From Chloroflexi bacterium UBA4736 (GTDB taxonomy: Bacteria; Chloroflexota; Dormibacteria; Dormibacterales; Dormibacteraceae), in NCBI GenBank assembly GCA_002404015.1, contig DHIW01000087.1:1-50874 (forward strand): a stretch of DNA of 50,874 bases, in the 5' to 3' direction. Below, in pieces: positions 31,581-39,499 of the stretch. The translations under genes and the position numbers were made by a program. The notes below the pieces were generated by a model, which worked only from the letters and a program-made list of their open reading frames with translations, was not told where the DNA came from and ran no database searches. Every line of letters starts with the position of its first letter. Positions within the stretch are counted from its first letter, which is position 1.

Positions 31581-31904
31581 GTCGATATCTCCTTTGGAGT
31601 GAATCTGGATGGTGACGTCCCTGGAGGGACGCCGGGTCTGTCGCTGTCGCCTGTCACAGGACTGTTCGTGTCAGCCGCATCTCGGGGTCACCTCCTGGTT
31701 TCAACTCAGCTCGTTTGAGCCGGCGAGCCTCACCCTGAGGCCGCTTCCCGGGTGCGCTCTGTGAGTGCGCTGTGAACTTGGCCAGAGGCTGAAGGCGGCC
31801 CTTTCTGGGGCGTAGGGAGTGGCGCGCGCGTGTGCGAGGAAGCACAGGAACTTCCCAGCAAGTCCCCATCTGCGTCATAGGCGGGGGCGGTCTCCTGATG
31901 ACAA
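31581..31904. other. Divergent intergenic region between B1 and the C39-like peptidase
   Basis: A 324-bp stretch without a gene I can support. It holds the B1 ribosome-binding site (31590-31594), a small palindrome GTCCCTGGAGGGAC at 31617-31630, and a near-perfect tandem repeat at 31752-31776. Divergent promoters are expected, but no clear -35/-10 pair is visible. Confidence 0.6.
31752..31776. repeat. Tandem direct repeat GTGCGCT(C)TGTGA
   Basis: Two head-to-tail copies: GTGCGCTCTGTGA (31752-31764) and GTGCGCTGTGAA (31765-31776), differing by one inserted C and the last base. Position in a divergent promoter region suggests a regulator site. Confidence 0.6.
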
Positions 31905-32732
31905 ATGATTCGCGTCAAGCAGCGCCTGGCCAGGAGCTCCGCATCACTGCGACGGCGACTTCGCGTGGTCGCGCTTGTGGTCGTGTGCATGGCCTTCTCC
32001 CTGCCTGGCGCCGCGACCACCGCGTCGGCGGCGCCCCTGGAGTCGGCCGCGCCGACCAGCAGCCCGGCAGCGGTCGCGGCGGCAGCGCCTACCCCCGCCC
32101 CGGTGGCGGCCGCCACGGCAGCACCGCAGGCCGCGGCGATCGAAACCCGGCAGCTCAACGTGCCCTCCTACCTGCAGACGTACCAGCTGAGCTGCGAGGA
32201 GTCAGCGTTGCGGATGGCGCTCGCCAGCGAGGGCATCCAGACGACCGACGCCCAGGTGCTGGCCCTGATCGGGGTTGACAGCAGCGGCTCCTACTACGAC
32301 AGCAGCGGGCTACGCTGGGGCGACCCCTACACAAGCTTCGTGGGCGATCCCAACGGGAGCGAGGTCGCGCTCACCGGGTACGGCACCTACTATCCGACGA
32401 TCGCGCGGGCGGCCACCCTCCTGGGCGGCCAGGTTCTGCGCGCGGGCCAGGGCATCACCCCCGCTGACGTGTACGCGGCCATCCTGGCCGGCCACCCGGT
32501 CGTGGCCTGGGTCACCTATCAATGGGTCATCCCCCGGCGGGCCGACTACACGGCCACCGACGGGCGCCTGGTTCCTTACGCGGGCCCGGTCGAGCACGCG
32601 GTCACCGTCGTCGGTGTGACCCCGACCGAGGTGTACGTGAACAACCCGGACTCGGGGCCGGAGGTCATCTCCAAGGCGACCTTCGAAGCCGCCTATGCGA
32701 CCTACAACCAGATGGCGGTCGTCCTCGGTTAG
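31905..32732 (+). CDS. Secreted C39-like (papain-fold) peptidase family protein
   Basis: 275 aa. Arg-rich N-terminus and a signal peptide (VVALVVVCMAFSLPGAATTA), then an Ala/Pro-rich linker to about residue 80. The catalytic domain starts at LNVPSYLQTYQLSCEESALR (Cys near 100), with the His in PVEHAVTVVGV (near 228) and Asn/Asp in YVNNPDSGP (near 244), the triad of peptidase C39_2-type proteins. Such domains process or bind peptides outside the cell; not an ABC exporter fusion. It sits between the paralogous small secreted proteins B1 and B2, which are possible substrates, though no double-Gly leader is present in them. Confidence 0.83.
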   Translation: MIRVKQRLARSSASLRRRLRVVALVVVCMAFSLPGAATTASAAPLESAAPTSSPAAVAAAAPTPAPVAAATAAPQAAAIETRQLNVPSYLQTYQLSCEESALRMALASEGIQTTDAQVLALIGVDSSGSYYDSSGLRWGDPYTSFVGDPNGSEVALTGYGTYYPTIARAATLLGGQVLRAGQGITPADVYAAILAGHPVVAWVTYQWVIPRRADYTATDGRLVPYAGPVEHAVTVVGVTPTEVYVNNPDSGPEVISKATFEAAYATYNQMAVVLG

Positions 32733-32928
32733 CCGGGTAGGCGGGCGTTCCCATCGATTTCCCAGCCAAGTGGGGGTGGGTTTTCAGGTTCCGGCGCGAG
32801 GCTCAGAACCGAGCATGACTCTCATCGGAGGTGATGAAACCAGGCTTGACGAGCCGTGCCATCGGAAGTCGCGCCGCCGGCTGAGGCGTGAGAGCCACGA
32901 GCCGCGGCCCAGAACAAGGAGTACCTGA

Positions 32929-33213
32929 GTGATACGGATTCGCAATGCCATAGCCGCCGCCGTGATCGGTGGCGCGATGGCGATCGGAGGTGCGATCGGG
33001 GCACTAGTGGCAACTGCCGCCCCTGCCGCGACGCCGGTGCTCACGGCGAGCACCAGCCAGGCGCCAAGCCAGGTGGCCGCCACCCCGGCGCCCGCCAACC
33101 CGGCGACTCCGGGTGGAACGTTCAAGTCCAACGAGGACCCCACCCACGAGGCGACGGAGAGTGCTGCTCGCGAAGCGCAGGAAAACGCGGGTCAGCGTCC
33201 GACCGTCCCGTAA
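32929..33213 (+). CDS. Small secreted protein with HE..ESAAREAQENAGQ tail (paralogue B2)
   Basis: 94 aa, GTG start set by an AAGGAG sequence at 32916-32921. Signal-like N-terminus (IRIRNAIAAAVIGGAMAIGG), an Ala/Pro/Thr-rich middle, and the tail GTFKSNEDPTHEATESAARE, AQENAGQRPTVP, which is almost the same as B1's. B1 and B2 are on opposite strands flanking the C39-like peptidase, consistent with an inverted duplication. Strong hairpins follow. Confidence 0.68.
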   Translation: MIRIRNAIAAAVIGGAMAIGGAIGALVATAAPAATPVLTASTSQAPSQVAATPAPANPATPGGTFKSNEDPTHEATESAAREAQENAGQRPTVP

Positions 33214-33231
33214 ACGACCGACAGACAGGAA

Positions 33232-33261
33232 AGAGGGCCGGCGCACTGACGCCGGCCCTCT
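33232..33261. terminator. Terminator hairpin after B2
   Basis: Perfect 12-bp stem (AGAGGGCCGGCG/CGCCGGCCCTCT), 6-base loop, 19 bp after the B2 stop and between convergent genes. Confidence 0.78.
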
Positions 33262-33285
33262 CAACTCCCTCCTCCGGTCGTGGGT

Positions 33286-33313
33286 TCCCTCCCCCGTGTA
33301 CAAGGGGGAGGGA
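33286..33313. terminator. Terminator hairpin for convergent A2
   Basis: Perfect 10-bp stem TCCCTCCCCC/GGGGGAGGGA with an 8-base loop, 26 bp past the A2 stop on the minus strand. Together with the hairpin at 33232-33261 it separates two convergent units. Confidence 0.72.
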
Positions 33314-33338
33314 GAGCTGCTGTACAGCGGAGGGAGCT

Positions 33339-33686
33339 CTAGTGGTGGGATCCACCGGAGACTGCCCGGGACGGGGCGGAGGGTGCCGCCGGCTGGGGCG
33401 CCGTGACCGCCGGCTGCAGAGCCGGCGAGCTGTTCGAGGCCGCGCTGCTCTGATTGGCCGCCGCGCTACCGGATGTATCGGCCGCGGTCGTGCCGTCGGC
33501 CGCCGCCGAGCTTGCCGGCAACGTCGTCGCGGCGCTGCTCGCGGTGCCGGGGATGGTGGCGGCGCTGACCGCGGTCAGGCCGGCGAAGGCGGCGCCCGAG
33601 GCGCCCGCGATGCCGATCGTCAGCCGGCGAAGCCGGCGCAGAGCCTCGTCGCGCCGCGCGCTGCTCAGGTGTTGTTCGGGGTTCAT
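33339..33686 (-). CDS. Small membrane-anchored protein with AVSGGS tail (paralogue A2)
   Basis: 115 aa from the ATG at 33686 (a GTG three codons upstream is possible). Basic segment ARRDEALRRLRRLT, hydrophobic helix IGIAGASGAAFAGLTAVSAA, TIPG, a Ser/Ala/Thr-rich linker, and tail APSRAVSGGSHH. It closely matches A1 in the anchor and tail but carries two extra His at the end. It follows the histidine kinase by 75 bp on the same strand and has its own copy of the CAGGAAAC motif, so it is likely a target of the neighbouring two-component system. No apbE is next to it; the operon copy 2.5 kb away could serve both. Confidence 0.65.
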   Translation of the reverse strand: MNPEQHLSSARRDEALRRLRRLTIGIAGASGAAFAGLTAVSAATIPGTASSAATTLPASSAAADGTTAADTSGSAAANQSSAASNSSPALQPAVTAPQPAAPSAPSRAVSGGSHH

Positions 33687-33730
33687 GCCTGACACGATCC
33701 GCCTCCCGCCTGTCGGCAGGTTGAGGGGGA

Positions 33731-33745
33731 CCTCAGAGTTTCCTG
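33731..33745 (-). promoter_or_regulatory. CAGGAAAC-type regulatory motif (copy 3) upstream of A2
   Basis: Minus-strand CAGGAAACTCTGAGG, ending 44 bp before the A2 ATG. It differs from the copy at 14399-14413 at a single base. Confidence 0.55.
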
Positions 33746-33761
33746 GGAGTCGCGAGGCTGA

Positions 33762-35213
33762 TCAGCCGCAGGCGGCAGCCGCCGGCAGGGTCTGCGGGGC
33801 CACTGCCGCCGCCGGCATCCGGACTTCGAAGGTGGCGCCGCCGCCCGGCGTCTGGCTGACGTTGATCTCCCCGCCGTGCTCCGCCACGACCGCCTCCGCG
33901 ATCGAGAGCCCGAGACCGGAACCGCCGCGGTCGCGGCTCCGGGAGGGGTCCGCGCGGTAGAAGGGCTCGAACGCCCGCTTGAGCATCGCGCCGGACAGTC
34001 CAGGGCCGTGGTCCACGACCGTCAGGACCGCCTGGTCGTCTCGCGTTGTCAACGAGATCTCGACCGGACTGTTCGCGGGCGTGTGCACCAGGGCGTTGCG
34101 AACCAGGTTCCCCACGACCTGGCGCAGCCGGAGATCGTCGCCGGTGACGTTGACCGGGTCTGGCGCGGACATCGTGATCGGTCGTTCCGGGGCGACCGCA
34201 CGGGCGTCGCTGAAGGCATCGAGCACGACCGCCTGCAAGTCCACGGGATCGCGCTGCAGCGGGCGGCCCTGGTCGAGGCGCGCCAGCAGCAGGAGGTCCT
34301 CGACCAGCACCGTCATCCGCTTCGATTCCTCCTCGATGCGCCGCCGGGCAAGCGCCGAGTCTTCCGGGGAGTCCTGGGCGCCCCGCCGCAGCATCTCGGC
34401 GTAGCCGCGAATCGAGGTGAGGGGCGTGCGCAGCTCGTGGGAGGCGTCCGCCAGGAACTGGCGCAGCTGCTGCTCCGAGCGGAGGCGTTCGTTGAAGGCG
34501 ATCTCGATCTGGGTCAGCATCTTGTTCAGCGCCAGCCCCAGCCGGCCGATCTCGGTCTGCGAGGTCGCCGGCTCGACCCGGCGGGTCAGGTCGCCGCCCG
34601 CGATGGTGTCCGCCGTCTGGCCCATCCTGTCCAGCGGTCGCAGGCCGACGCGAATCAGGGCGATCGTCATCAGGGCCATGGCGAGCAGCACGCCGGCGGT
34701 GATCGAGGCCTCGATGCCAAGCAGCTGGCGGAGGGTCGACTGGACCTCGGTCAGGGGGACGCCGATCACGAGAAAGTTCCCGCCGGCCGAATCCTCAGCC
34801 TGCACAAGCACCCGGTACTGGGAGACTCCACCGCTGCCGGAGAGGGTCAGCAGGGTCGGCTTGTCGAGGCCGGCGTTCGGCAGCGGCTTGGGCAGCGTGG
34901 GCCGGGAGGTGATCGTGCCGGAGCCGAACCCTGGTACCTGCTCGATGAGGATCGTGCCGTCGGGCAGCGCGAGCGCCGCGTAGGTGCCGGGGGGGAGGGA
35001 CGCCGGAGGCCCGGCACCGAAATGGCCGTCGCCACCCACCGGCTGGGTCAGCGCGTTCCGCACCTGCGGGACGCCGTCGTGAAGCTGCTGGTTGACGCGG
35101 TCCAGCAGGAACGACTCGAGGGACTTGTAGGTGGCGATGTCGGCCACGGCCAGGCCGAGGACGGTGAGCGCCACCACCCCGACCAGGAGCCGGGTCCTCA
35201 GCGAGAGCGTCAA
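33762..35213 (-). CDS. Sensor histidine kinase (HAMP-HisKA-HATPase)
   Basis: 483 aa. N-terminal helix (LLVGVVALTVLGLAVADI, about 10-27), an extracellular sensor region to about residue 165, second helix (ITAGVLLAMALMTIALIRVG), a HAMP linker, the H-box FLADASHELRTPLTSIRGYA with phospho-His near residue 258, N-box LRQVVGNLVRNALVHT, G1 VVDHGPGLSG, F-box FEPFYRADPS and G2 GGSGLGLSIAEAVV. The extracellular domain has no recognised ligand motif. ATGA overlap with the upstream response regulator. Architecture and the adjacent HtrA gene resemble mycobacterial MprB with PepD. Confidence 0.93.
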   Translation of the reverse strand: MTLSLRTRLLVGVVALTVLGLAVADIATYKSLESFLLDRVNQQLHDGVPQVRNALTQPVGGDGHFGAGPPASLPPGTYAALALPDGTILIEQVPGFGSGTITSRPTLPKPLPNAGLDKPTLLTLSGSGGVSQYRVLVQAEDSAGGNFLVIGVPLTEVQSTLRQLLGIEASITAGVLLAMALMTIALIRVGLRPLDRMGQTADTIAGGDLTRRVEPATSQTEIGRLGLALNKMLTQIEIAFNERLRSEQQLRQFLADASHELRTPLTSIRGYAEMLRRGAQDSPEDSALARRRIEEESKRMTVLVEDLLLLARLDQGRPLQRDPVDLQAVVLDAFSDARAVAPERPITMSAPDPVNVTGDDLRLRQVVGNLVRNALVHTPANSPVEISLTTRDDQAVLTVVDHGPGLSGAMLKRAFEPFYRADPSRSRDRGGSGLGLSIAEAVVAEHGGEINVSQTPGGGATFEVRMPAAAVAPQTLPAAAACG

Positions 35214-35944
35214 TTCCGGGGCGCTCTCAGCACGTAGCCCACGCCGCGAACGGTCTGAATCAGCGCCGGCTGGGAGGCGTCCACCTTCCTCCGCAGGTAG
35301 CTGATGTACGTCTCGAGCACGCTGGCGTCGCCGCCGAAGTCGTAGTCCCAGACGTGGTCGAGGATCTGGTTGCGCGTGAGGACCCGTCCGGCGTTGACCA
35401 GCAGGTAGCGCAACAGCCGGTACTCGGTGGGAGTGAGCTCGATCGAGCGGCCGCCCCGGCGCACCTCGTGCGCATCCTCGTCCAGCTCCAGGTCCTCCAG
35501 GGTGAGCACCAACCTCTGCTCGGCAGAGCCGCCGTTCCGGCGGAGCACGACCCGGATCCTGGCCACCAGCTCTTCGATGCTGAAGGGCTTGGTGACGTAG
35601 TCGTCGCCGCCCACGGTCAGGCCGTGCACCTTGTCCTCGGTGGCGTCTCGGGCGGTCAGGAAGATGACGGGCACCTTCTGCCCGGTGGCCCCCAGCCGCT
35701 CGAGCACCTCCAGGCCGGTGATGTCGGGCAGCATCACGTCCAGCACGACCAGGGCCGGTTTGAACCGCGGGATCGCGGCCAGCGCGTCGCGGCCGGTGGA
35801 CGCGGTCTCCACCTCGAAGCCCTCGTAGCGAAGTGCGAGGGCGACCAGTTGGGTGATGCTCGGCTCGTCGTCGACGACGAGCACCCGGGGGAGGTTGACG
35901 GGGGTGGCGCGGCTGCTCGCTCTGGCCGCCCCGGCGACGCTCAA
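35210..35944 (-). CDS. OmpR-family response regulator
   Basis: 244 aa from a TTG at 35944; no ATG is in frame near the receiver. An out-of-frame ATG at 35971 (MKAPYRKRS) suggests the start region may also be slightly altered. Receiver: VLVVDDEPSITQLV, Asp in LVVLDVMLPDITG, Thr in VIFLTARD, Lys in YVTKPFSIEEL. DNA-binding domain: ELTPTEYRLLRYLLVNAGRV, DHVWDYDFGG, ISYLRRKVD, VRGVGYVLR. It should bind direct repeats with about 11-bp spacing; the motif at 36014-36028 lies upstream. Likely autoregulated and controlling the divergent HtrA gene. Confidence 0.92.
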   Translation of the reverse strand: MSVAGAARASSRATPVNLPRVLVVDDEPSITQLVALALRYEGFEVETASTGRDALAAIPRFKPALVVLDVMLPDITGLEVLERLGATGQKVPVIFLTARDATEDKVHGLTVGGDDYVTKPFSIEELVARIRVVLRRNGGSAEQRLVLTLEDLELDEDAHEVRRGGRSIELTPTEYRLLRYLLVNAGRVLTRNQILDHVWDYDFGGDASVLETYISYLRRKVDASQPALIQTVRGVGYVLRAPRN

Positions 35945-36013
35945 GACCGCTTCCGATATGGGGCTTTCATGGCGTAAGCATGGGCGCGTCCTCTGAGTGG
36001 TTGCTTGGGGTTT

Positions 36014-36028
36014 TCTTACAGCTTCCTG
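36014..36028 (-). promoter_or_regulatory. CAGGAAAC-type regulatory motif (copy 4) upstream of the two-component system
   Basis: Minus-strand CAGGAAGCTGTAAGA, 11 of 15 identical to the A2 copy. GGAAGC and GAAAAC half-sites are 11 bp apart. It lies in the divergent region between the response regulator and the HtrA protease, 69 bp from the regulator start. Confidence 0.45.
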
Positions 36029-36204
36029 TGAATGGTGGAGGGCCGGGGGCGTCCACATTTTCTCAGCAAACTCCAAGAGTCCTCCCGCTTGATCCTCAGG
36101 CCTCCGCCGCAGCATGAGCAACGTTGAGCGGCAGGAACCAAGCGCAGACTTGAGTCGCTCGGCATCTGCAGTGAACGACTGAAATGACCGAAGGAAGATT
36201 GGAC

Positions 36205-37530
36205 ATGAACAACGACCCGACGCGGCGGCGAGAGCCCAGCCTGGGCCCGCTCGCGACCACCCCTGATCAACGGCCGTGGGGCGGGGACCTGATCCCCGAC
36301 TCGAGGCCCATTCCGGCTGCCGCCGGCGGCTGGACAGCCCCGCCCCTGCCGCCTCCACCGATCCCACCCACCGGGTCCCGAGGCTCTCAGTGGCCATTCG
36401 TTTTCCTCGCCGCCGTGATGGCCGCGCTCGCGCTGCTGGGCGGCGTGGGCATCGGCTGGGGCGTGGCCAGGATCGGCCATGCCGCCGCCACCCCCGCCCG
36501 GAGCACGGTCGCGCAGGCTCAGAGCCCGATCCAATCGGTTCCCCAGATCAACGGCTCCGGCTCGGCGAACAGCATCAATGTCCAGGCGATCGCCAACCAG
36601 GTCAGCCCGACGGTCGTCGACGTCAACACCGTGATGGCAGCGGGCGGCCAGGCCGCCGGCACCGGCATGGTGCTGACCTCAACGGGCGAGGTCCTCACTA
36701 ACAACCATGTGGTCCACGGCGCGAGCAGCATCCAGGTCACATTGGCCGGCCAGACGACCACCCACTCCGCGCACGTCATCGGTGTGAACGTGTCCGCCGA
36801 CGTCGCCCTGATCCAGGTCGACGGGGTCTCCGGGCTTCCCACCGTCACCCTCGCCAACTCCTCGACCCTGACGGTCGGAGAGGCGGTCGTTGCCCTCGGC
36901 AACGCGCTGGGCCAGGGCGGTGCGCCCTCCGTGACACAGGGCCAGGTGACGGCCCTCGACCAATCCATCACGGCCGGCACAGGGGGCGCTAACCCTGAGC
37001 AGCTGACGGGCCTCATCCAGACCGACGCCTCGATCAGCCCCGGCGACTCGGGCGGGCCGCTGGTCAACGCCTCGGGCCAGGTGGTCGGCATGATCACGGC
37101 CGGCGCGACCCAGGGCCGCCGGCAGACGTCCACCACCGTCGGGTTCGCGATCGCCTCCAACTCCGCGCTGGCAGTCGTCAACCAGATCCGTGCCGGGGAC
37201 ACGAGCTCGGGCGTCCTCATCGGCCTGCCGGGCTACATAGGCGTCCAGGTCCGGAACCTCGATTCCGCGACCGCCGCGCAGCTGGGTCTCAGCGCCACCT
37301 CGGGCGCCCTAGTGATGGGTACCGTGCCGGGATCGCCGGCAGAGCTGGCCGGGCTCTCGCGCTACGCGGTCATCACCGCCATCAACGGCAACTCGATCGC
37401 GTCTGCCGACGCGCTGGGCCCGGCGATCCAGGCCTTCAAGCCAGGTCAGCGGATCCAGGTGACCTGGGTCGACCAGAACGGCGGGACGCACACCGCCACG
37501 CTGACGTTGGTCCCCGGGCCGGCCGCCTAG
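36205..37530 (+). CDS. HtrA/PepD-type membrane-anchored serine protease with PDZ domain
   Basis: 441 aa from the ATG at 36205, which has AAGGAAG 7 bases upstream; an ATG at 36184 is less well placed. A Pro-rich cytoplasmic N-terminus of about 55 residues, one membrane helix (FVFLAAVMAALALLGGVGIG), then a trypsin-fold protease with His in TNNHVVHGA, Asp in SADVALIQVD and Ser in SPGDSGGPLVN, and a C-terminal PDZ domain (YIGVQVRNL, GTVPGSPAELAGLS, ITAINGNSIAS). HtrA proteases degrade or refold damaged proteins outside the membrane. Divergent from a two-component system, as pepD is near mprAB in mycobacteria. Its stop overlaps that of the convergent small gene in CTAG. Confidence 0.92.
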   Translation: MNNDPTRRREPSLGPLATTPDQRPWGGDLIPDSRPIPAAAGGWTAPPLPPPPIPPTGSRGSQWPFVFLAAVMAALALLGGVGIGWGVARIGHAAATPARSTVAQAQSPIQSVPQINGSGSANSINVQAIANQVSPTVVDVNTVMAAGGQAAGTGMVLTSTGEVLTNNHVVHGASSIQVTLAGQTTTHSAHVIGVNVSADVALIQVDGVSGLPTVTLANSSTLTVGEAVVALGNALGQGGAPSVTQGQVTALDQSITAGTGGANPEQLTGLIQTDASISPGDSGGPLVNASGQVVGMITAGATQGRRQTSTTVGFAIASNSALAVVNQIRAGDTSSGVLIGLPGYIGVQVRNLDSATAAQLGLSATSGALVMGTVPGSPAELAGLSRYAVITAINGNSIASADALGPAIQAFKPGQRIQVTWVDQNGGTHTATLTLVPGPAA

Positions 37531-37742
37531 CTGGCGTCCGGGTCCGACCTTGGCAACAACGCCGACCGTCCTCCGCACCGGTGGCACCACCGGAAAACGA
37601 GGGTGGTCGGCTGTTGCAGCTCAGCCCTGAAGTAGAGTCCGCACTGGCTCTGCTGGAGGCCCGGTGCGATCCTGTGGTGGCGGCCGTCGGCCGACTCCAG
37701 CACCTCGAAATGGAGTCCGGTGGTCTCGACCGGGATGCGCAT
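37527..37742 (-). CDS. Small protein with a CxxC motif, unknown function
   Basis: 71 aa from the ATG at 37742 (an ATG at 37766 would overlap the upstream gene by 17 bp). Compact beta-rich sequence MRIPVETTGLHFEVLESADG, then LYFRAELQQ and FRWCHRCGGRSALL near the end. WCHRCGG could be half a zinc ribbon. Follows another small gene closely, suggesting a two-gene unit. Its stop overlaps that of the HtrA gene. No family recognised. Confidence 0.5.
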   Translation of the reverse strand: MRIPVETTGLHFEVLESADGRHHRIAPGLQQSQCGLYFRAELQQPTTLVFRWCHRCGGRSALLPRSDPDAS

Positions 37743-37749
37743 CGCCACG

Positions 37750-37980
37750 CTAACCTCCTGCCTCATCCGCGTCGGTCAAGTTGGCGCGGACATGGGCCCG
37801 GATCTCGTTGGACCTGATCCAGCCCCATGGCATGGCACCGTCCACCGGTCCCACCTCCAGCCACTCCTGGCCGGTGGTCGCCTGCAGCACCTGGAAGACC
37901 TTCCGGCGCTCACTGCCGTAGCTGACTAGGTCGCCTTCCCGGTACGGTCCTGTGGTCTGTCCGAAGGCGCGGATTGCCAC
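37750..37980 (-). CDS. Small soluble protein, unknown function
   Basis: 76 aa. Sequence is protein-like: GQTTGPYREGDLVSYGSERR, VFQVLQATTGQEWLEVGP and a Trp-rich PWGWIRSNEIRAHV. The GDLV and beta pattern hint at a small SH3/KOW-like barrel; this is only a visual impression. First gene of a pair with 37527-37742. No family assigned. Confidence 0.5.
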   Translation of the reverse strand: MAIRAFGQTTGPYREGDLVSYGSERRKVFQVLQATTGQEWLEVGPVDGAMPWGWIRSNEIRAHVRANLTDADEAGG

Positions 37981-38304
37981 TTCTTACAGGCTCCCAGGCA
38001 GCGTCTGGGAAGATAGGTAAAGATGAAGGCGGGCGTTGCCTCCCTCCTTGGAAACCCGGAGCATCAGCTGCTCTTTGCTCGCCTCCACCATTCGCAGTAA
38101 CGTCCATCCCGCCCCATCCCTGCGGAATCCAAAGCAGAGGTCATTGAGGCGGGTTCCGGCAAGGCGTGGCTAGAGGCAGGTCGCGCGCCCGCGCGAGGGC
38201 ACGGCCTTGTTATGACGCGCTCAGGCTCTATCCGAGATGCAGGATCGAATTGCGAGTCGCGTCGCACGTTTGGGCGGCCGAACAAATGCGTACGCTGAAT
38301 TCAA
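37981..38304. other. Intergenic stretch without recognised gene
   Basis: 324 bp between divergent small genes. I see no RNA gene, strong hairpin or repeat. A 25-codon frame from the ATG at 38023 and a longer + strand frame overlapping the next gene lack any support. Confidence 0.5.
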
Positions 38305-38505
38305 ATGGCTCGCGCAGCCCGGAAGGTAAGGGAGCGTCGGGACCCCGAGAAAACGGAACTCCGGGAGGCGATGGACCACGTCCAGGAACTCTGGCGCCAG
38401 GTCTGGGCCATGCGCGACGACAACCCGTCGTGGTCGGCGCTCGTCGCCCAGCTGGAAGCCGCCCAAACCAGGGTGCTGGCGCTGCGACTCAAACACCGCC
38501 TCTGA
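38305..38505 (+). CDS. Small coiled-coil-like protein, unknown function
   Basis: 66 aa, Arg/Glu-rich. Predicted all-helical: RRDPEKTELREAMDHVQELW, RQVWAMRDDNPSW, and a C-terminal helix ALVAQLEAAQTRVLALRLKH with heptad-like Leu/Ala spacing. No Shine-Dalgarno sequence is visible, so it may be leaderless. No family known. Confidence 0.5.
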   Translation: MARAARKVRERRDPEKTELREAMDHVQELWRQVWAMRDDNPSWSALVAQLEAAQTRVLALRLKHRL

Positions 38506-38629
38506 GATGACAATAGTCAGCGTCCTGGCACGACGGGAATGAGCCGAAACTCCGGATCCGCGTGACTGTCGGCAGGCAGCCCGCGGGCCTAGCGTCTTGG
38601 TCATCCCACATGACCAGGAGGCACTGTCG

Positions 38630-39495
38630 ATGACGACCATCTTCTCGAGCCCGCTCCGCTCCGTCGCGCTCTTCGGATTGCCGCTTTTGGGCTGACGGTG
38701 CTGACCGGGGCGACCTGGGCCGGACTGCTCGTCTTAAACCTCCTGGCCACGCCCCTGGTCCCATGGTCCGTCGCCGCCATGGCCGTCGTGCTCTGGGCGA
38801 TGTGGCAGTACCTGGGCGGCCGCTGGCGGCCCGCCGGCACCTCAGCGGACAGGCGCCGGTACCGGCGTGCCAACCCGGTCCCGCCCAGGCTGTTTGCCGG
38901 CGCTTTGCTCTCTGGGCTGCTGGGTTTGGGAGCCCTGATCGCGGGCTGGATCGTGATGTTCCAGTTGGTCAAGATGCCGGGCAACAGCCTGCCTGACTTC
39001 GCGAAGTACCCGCCGCTCACCGTCGGGCTGGTGCTGGTGATGGCTTCGGTCGCCACGTCGGTGGCCGAGGAGGTCGGCTTCCGAGGCTACTTCCTGACCA
39101 GGCTGGAGCGGGAGGTCAGCGCGCCGGTTGCGATCCTGGTCGCCGCCCTCGTGATCTCGCCGGCCCATGGCATGACGCAGGGTTTTCCGTGGCCGACGCT
39201 GCTGTGGTACGTGGTTGCGGACGTGATGTTCGGGACCATCTCCTACCTCACGCGGTCGATCCTTCCGGGCCTGGCGATCTTCTTCAGCTTGGTCTGGCCG
39301 AATGACGCTCATCGGCGCCTGGTCTGGGCGGTCGGAGCGTCACCCGTGTTCTGGTGTGAGGTGGCGCTCGGCCTGGTCCTGGCGGTCCTGGCGGTCCTCG
39401 CCTTCCGCCGTCTGTCCGGATTGCGCCCCGCCCGTGCTCCGCAGCAGGCCCCGCCAACGCCCTCGGCGCATCAGCCTATGCTCGTCCCGTGGTGA
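38630..39495 (+). CDS. CPBP-family intramembrane metalloprotease, probable frameshift near the start
   Basis: The open frame from the GTG at 38698 gives 265 aa with about seven hydrophobic segments and the CPBP (Rce1/Abi) motifs EEVGFRGYFLTRLE near 122, the His in VISPAHGMTQGF near 155 and the late IFFSLVWPND. A better start lies upstream: ATG at 38630 with AGGAGG at 38615-38620. Its frame reads MTTIFSSPLRSVALFGLPLL and stops at 38693-38695, overlapping a frame that continues LTVLTGATWAGLL. Joined, they form a normal first helix, so a one-base shift near 38685-38692 is likely (or a 21-residue leader coupled to the gene). CPBP proteases cleave membrane proteins or prenylated substrates. Confidence 0.78.
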
Positions 39496-39499
39496 TCTG

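Noticed and set aside
32815..32928. 37-codon frame (MTLIGGDETR...) whose stop overlaps the B2 start
   Set aside because: Basic, low-complexity translation and no ribosome-binding site; the TGAGTG overlap alone is not enough to call a leader peptide.
33876..35237. 453-codon plus-strand open frame
   Set aside because: Antisense of the histidine kinase, which has all diagnostic motifs.
38023..38100. 25-codon plus-strand frame MKAGVASLLGNPEH
   Set aside because: No start signal and no other support.
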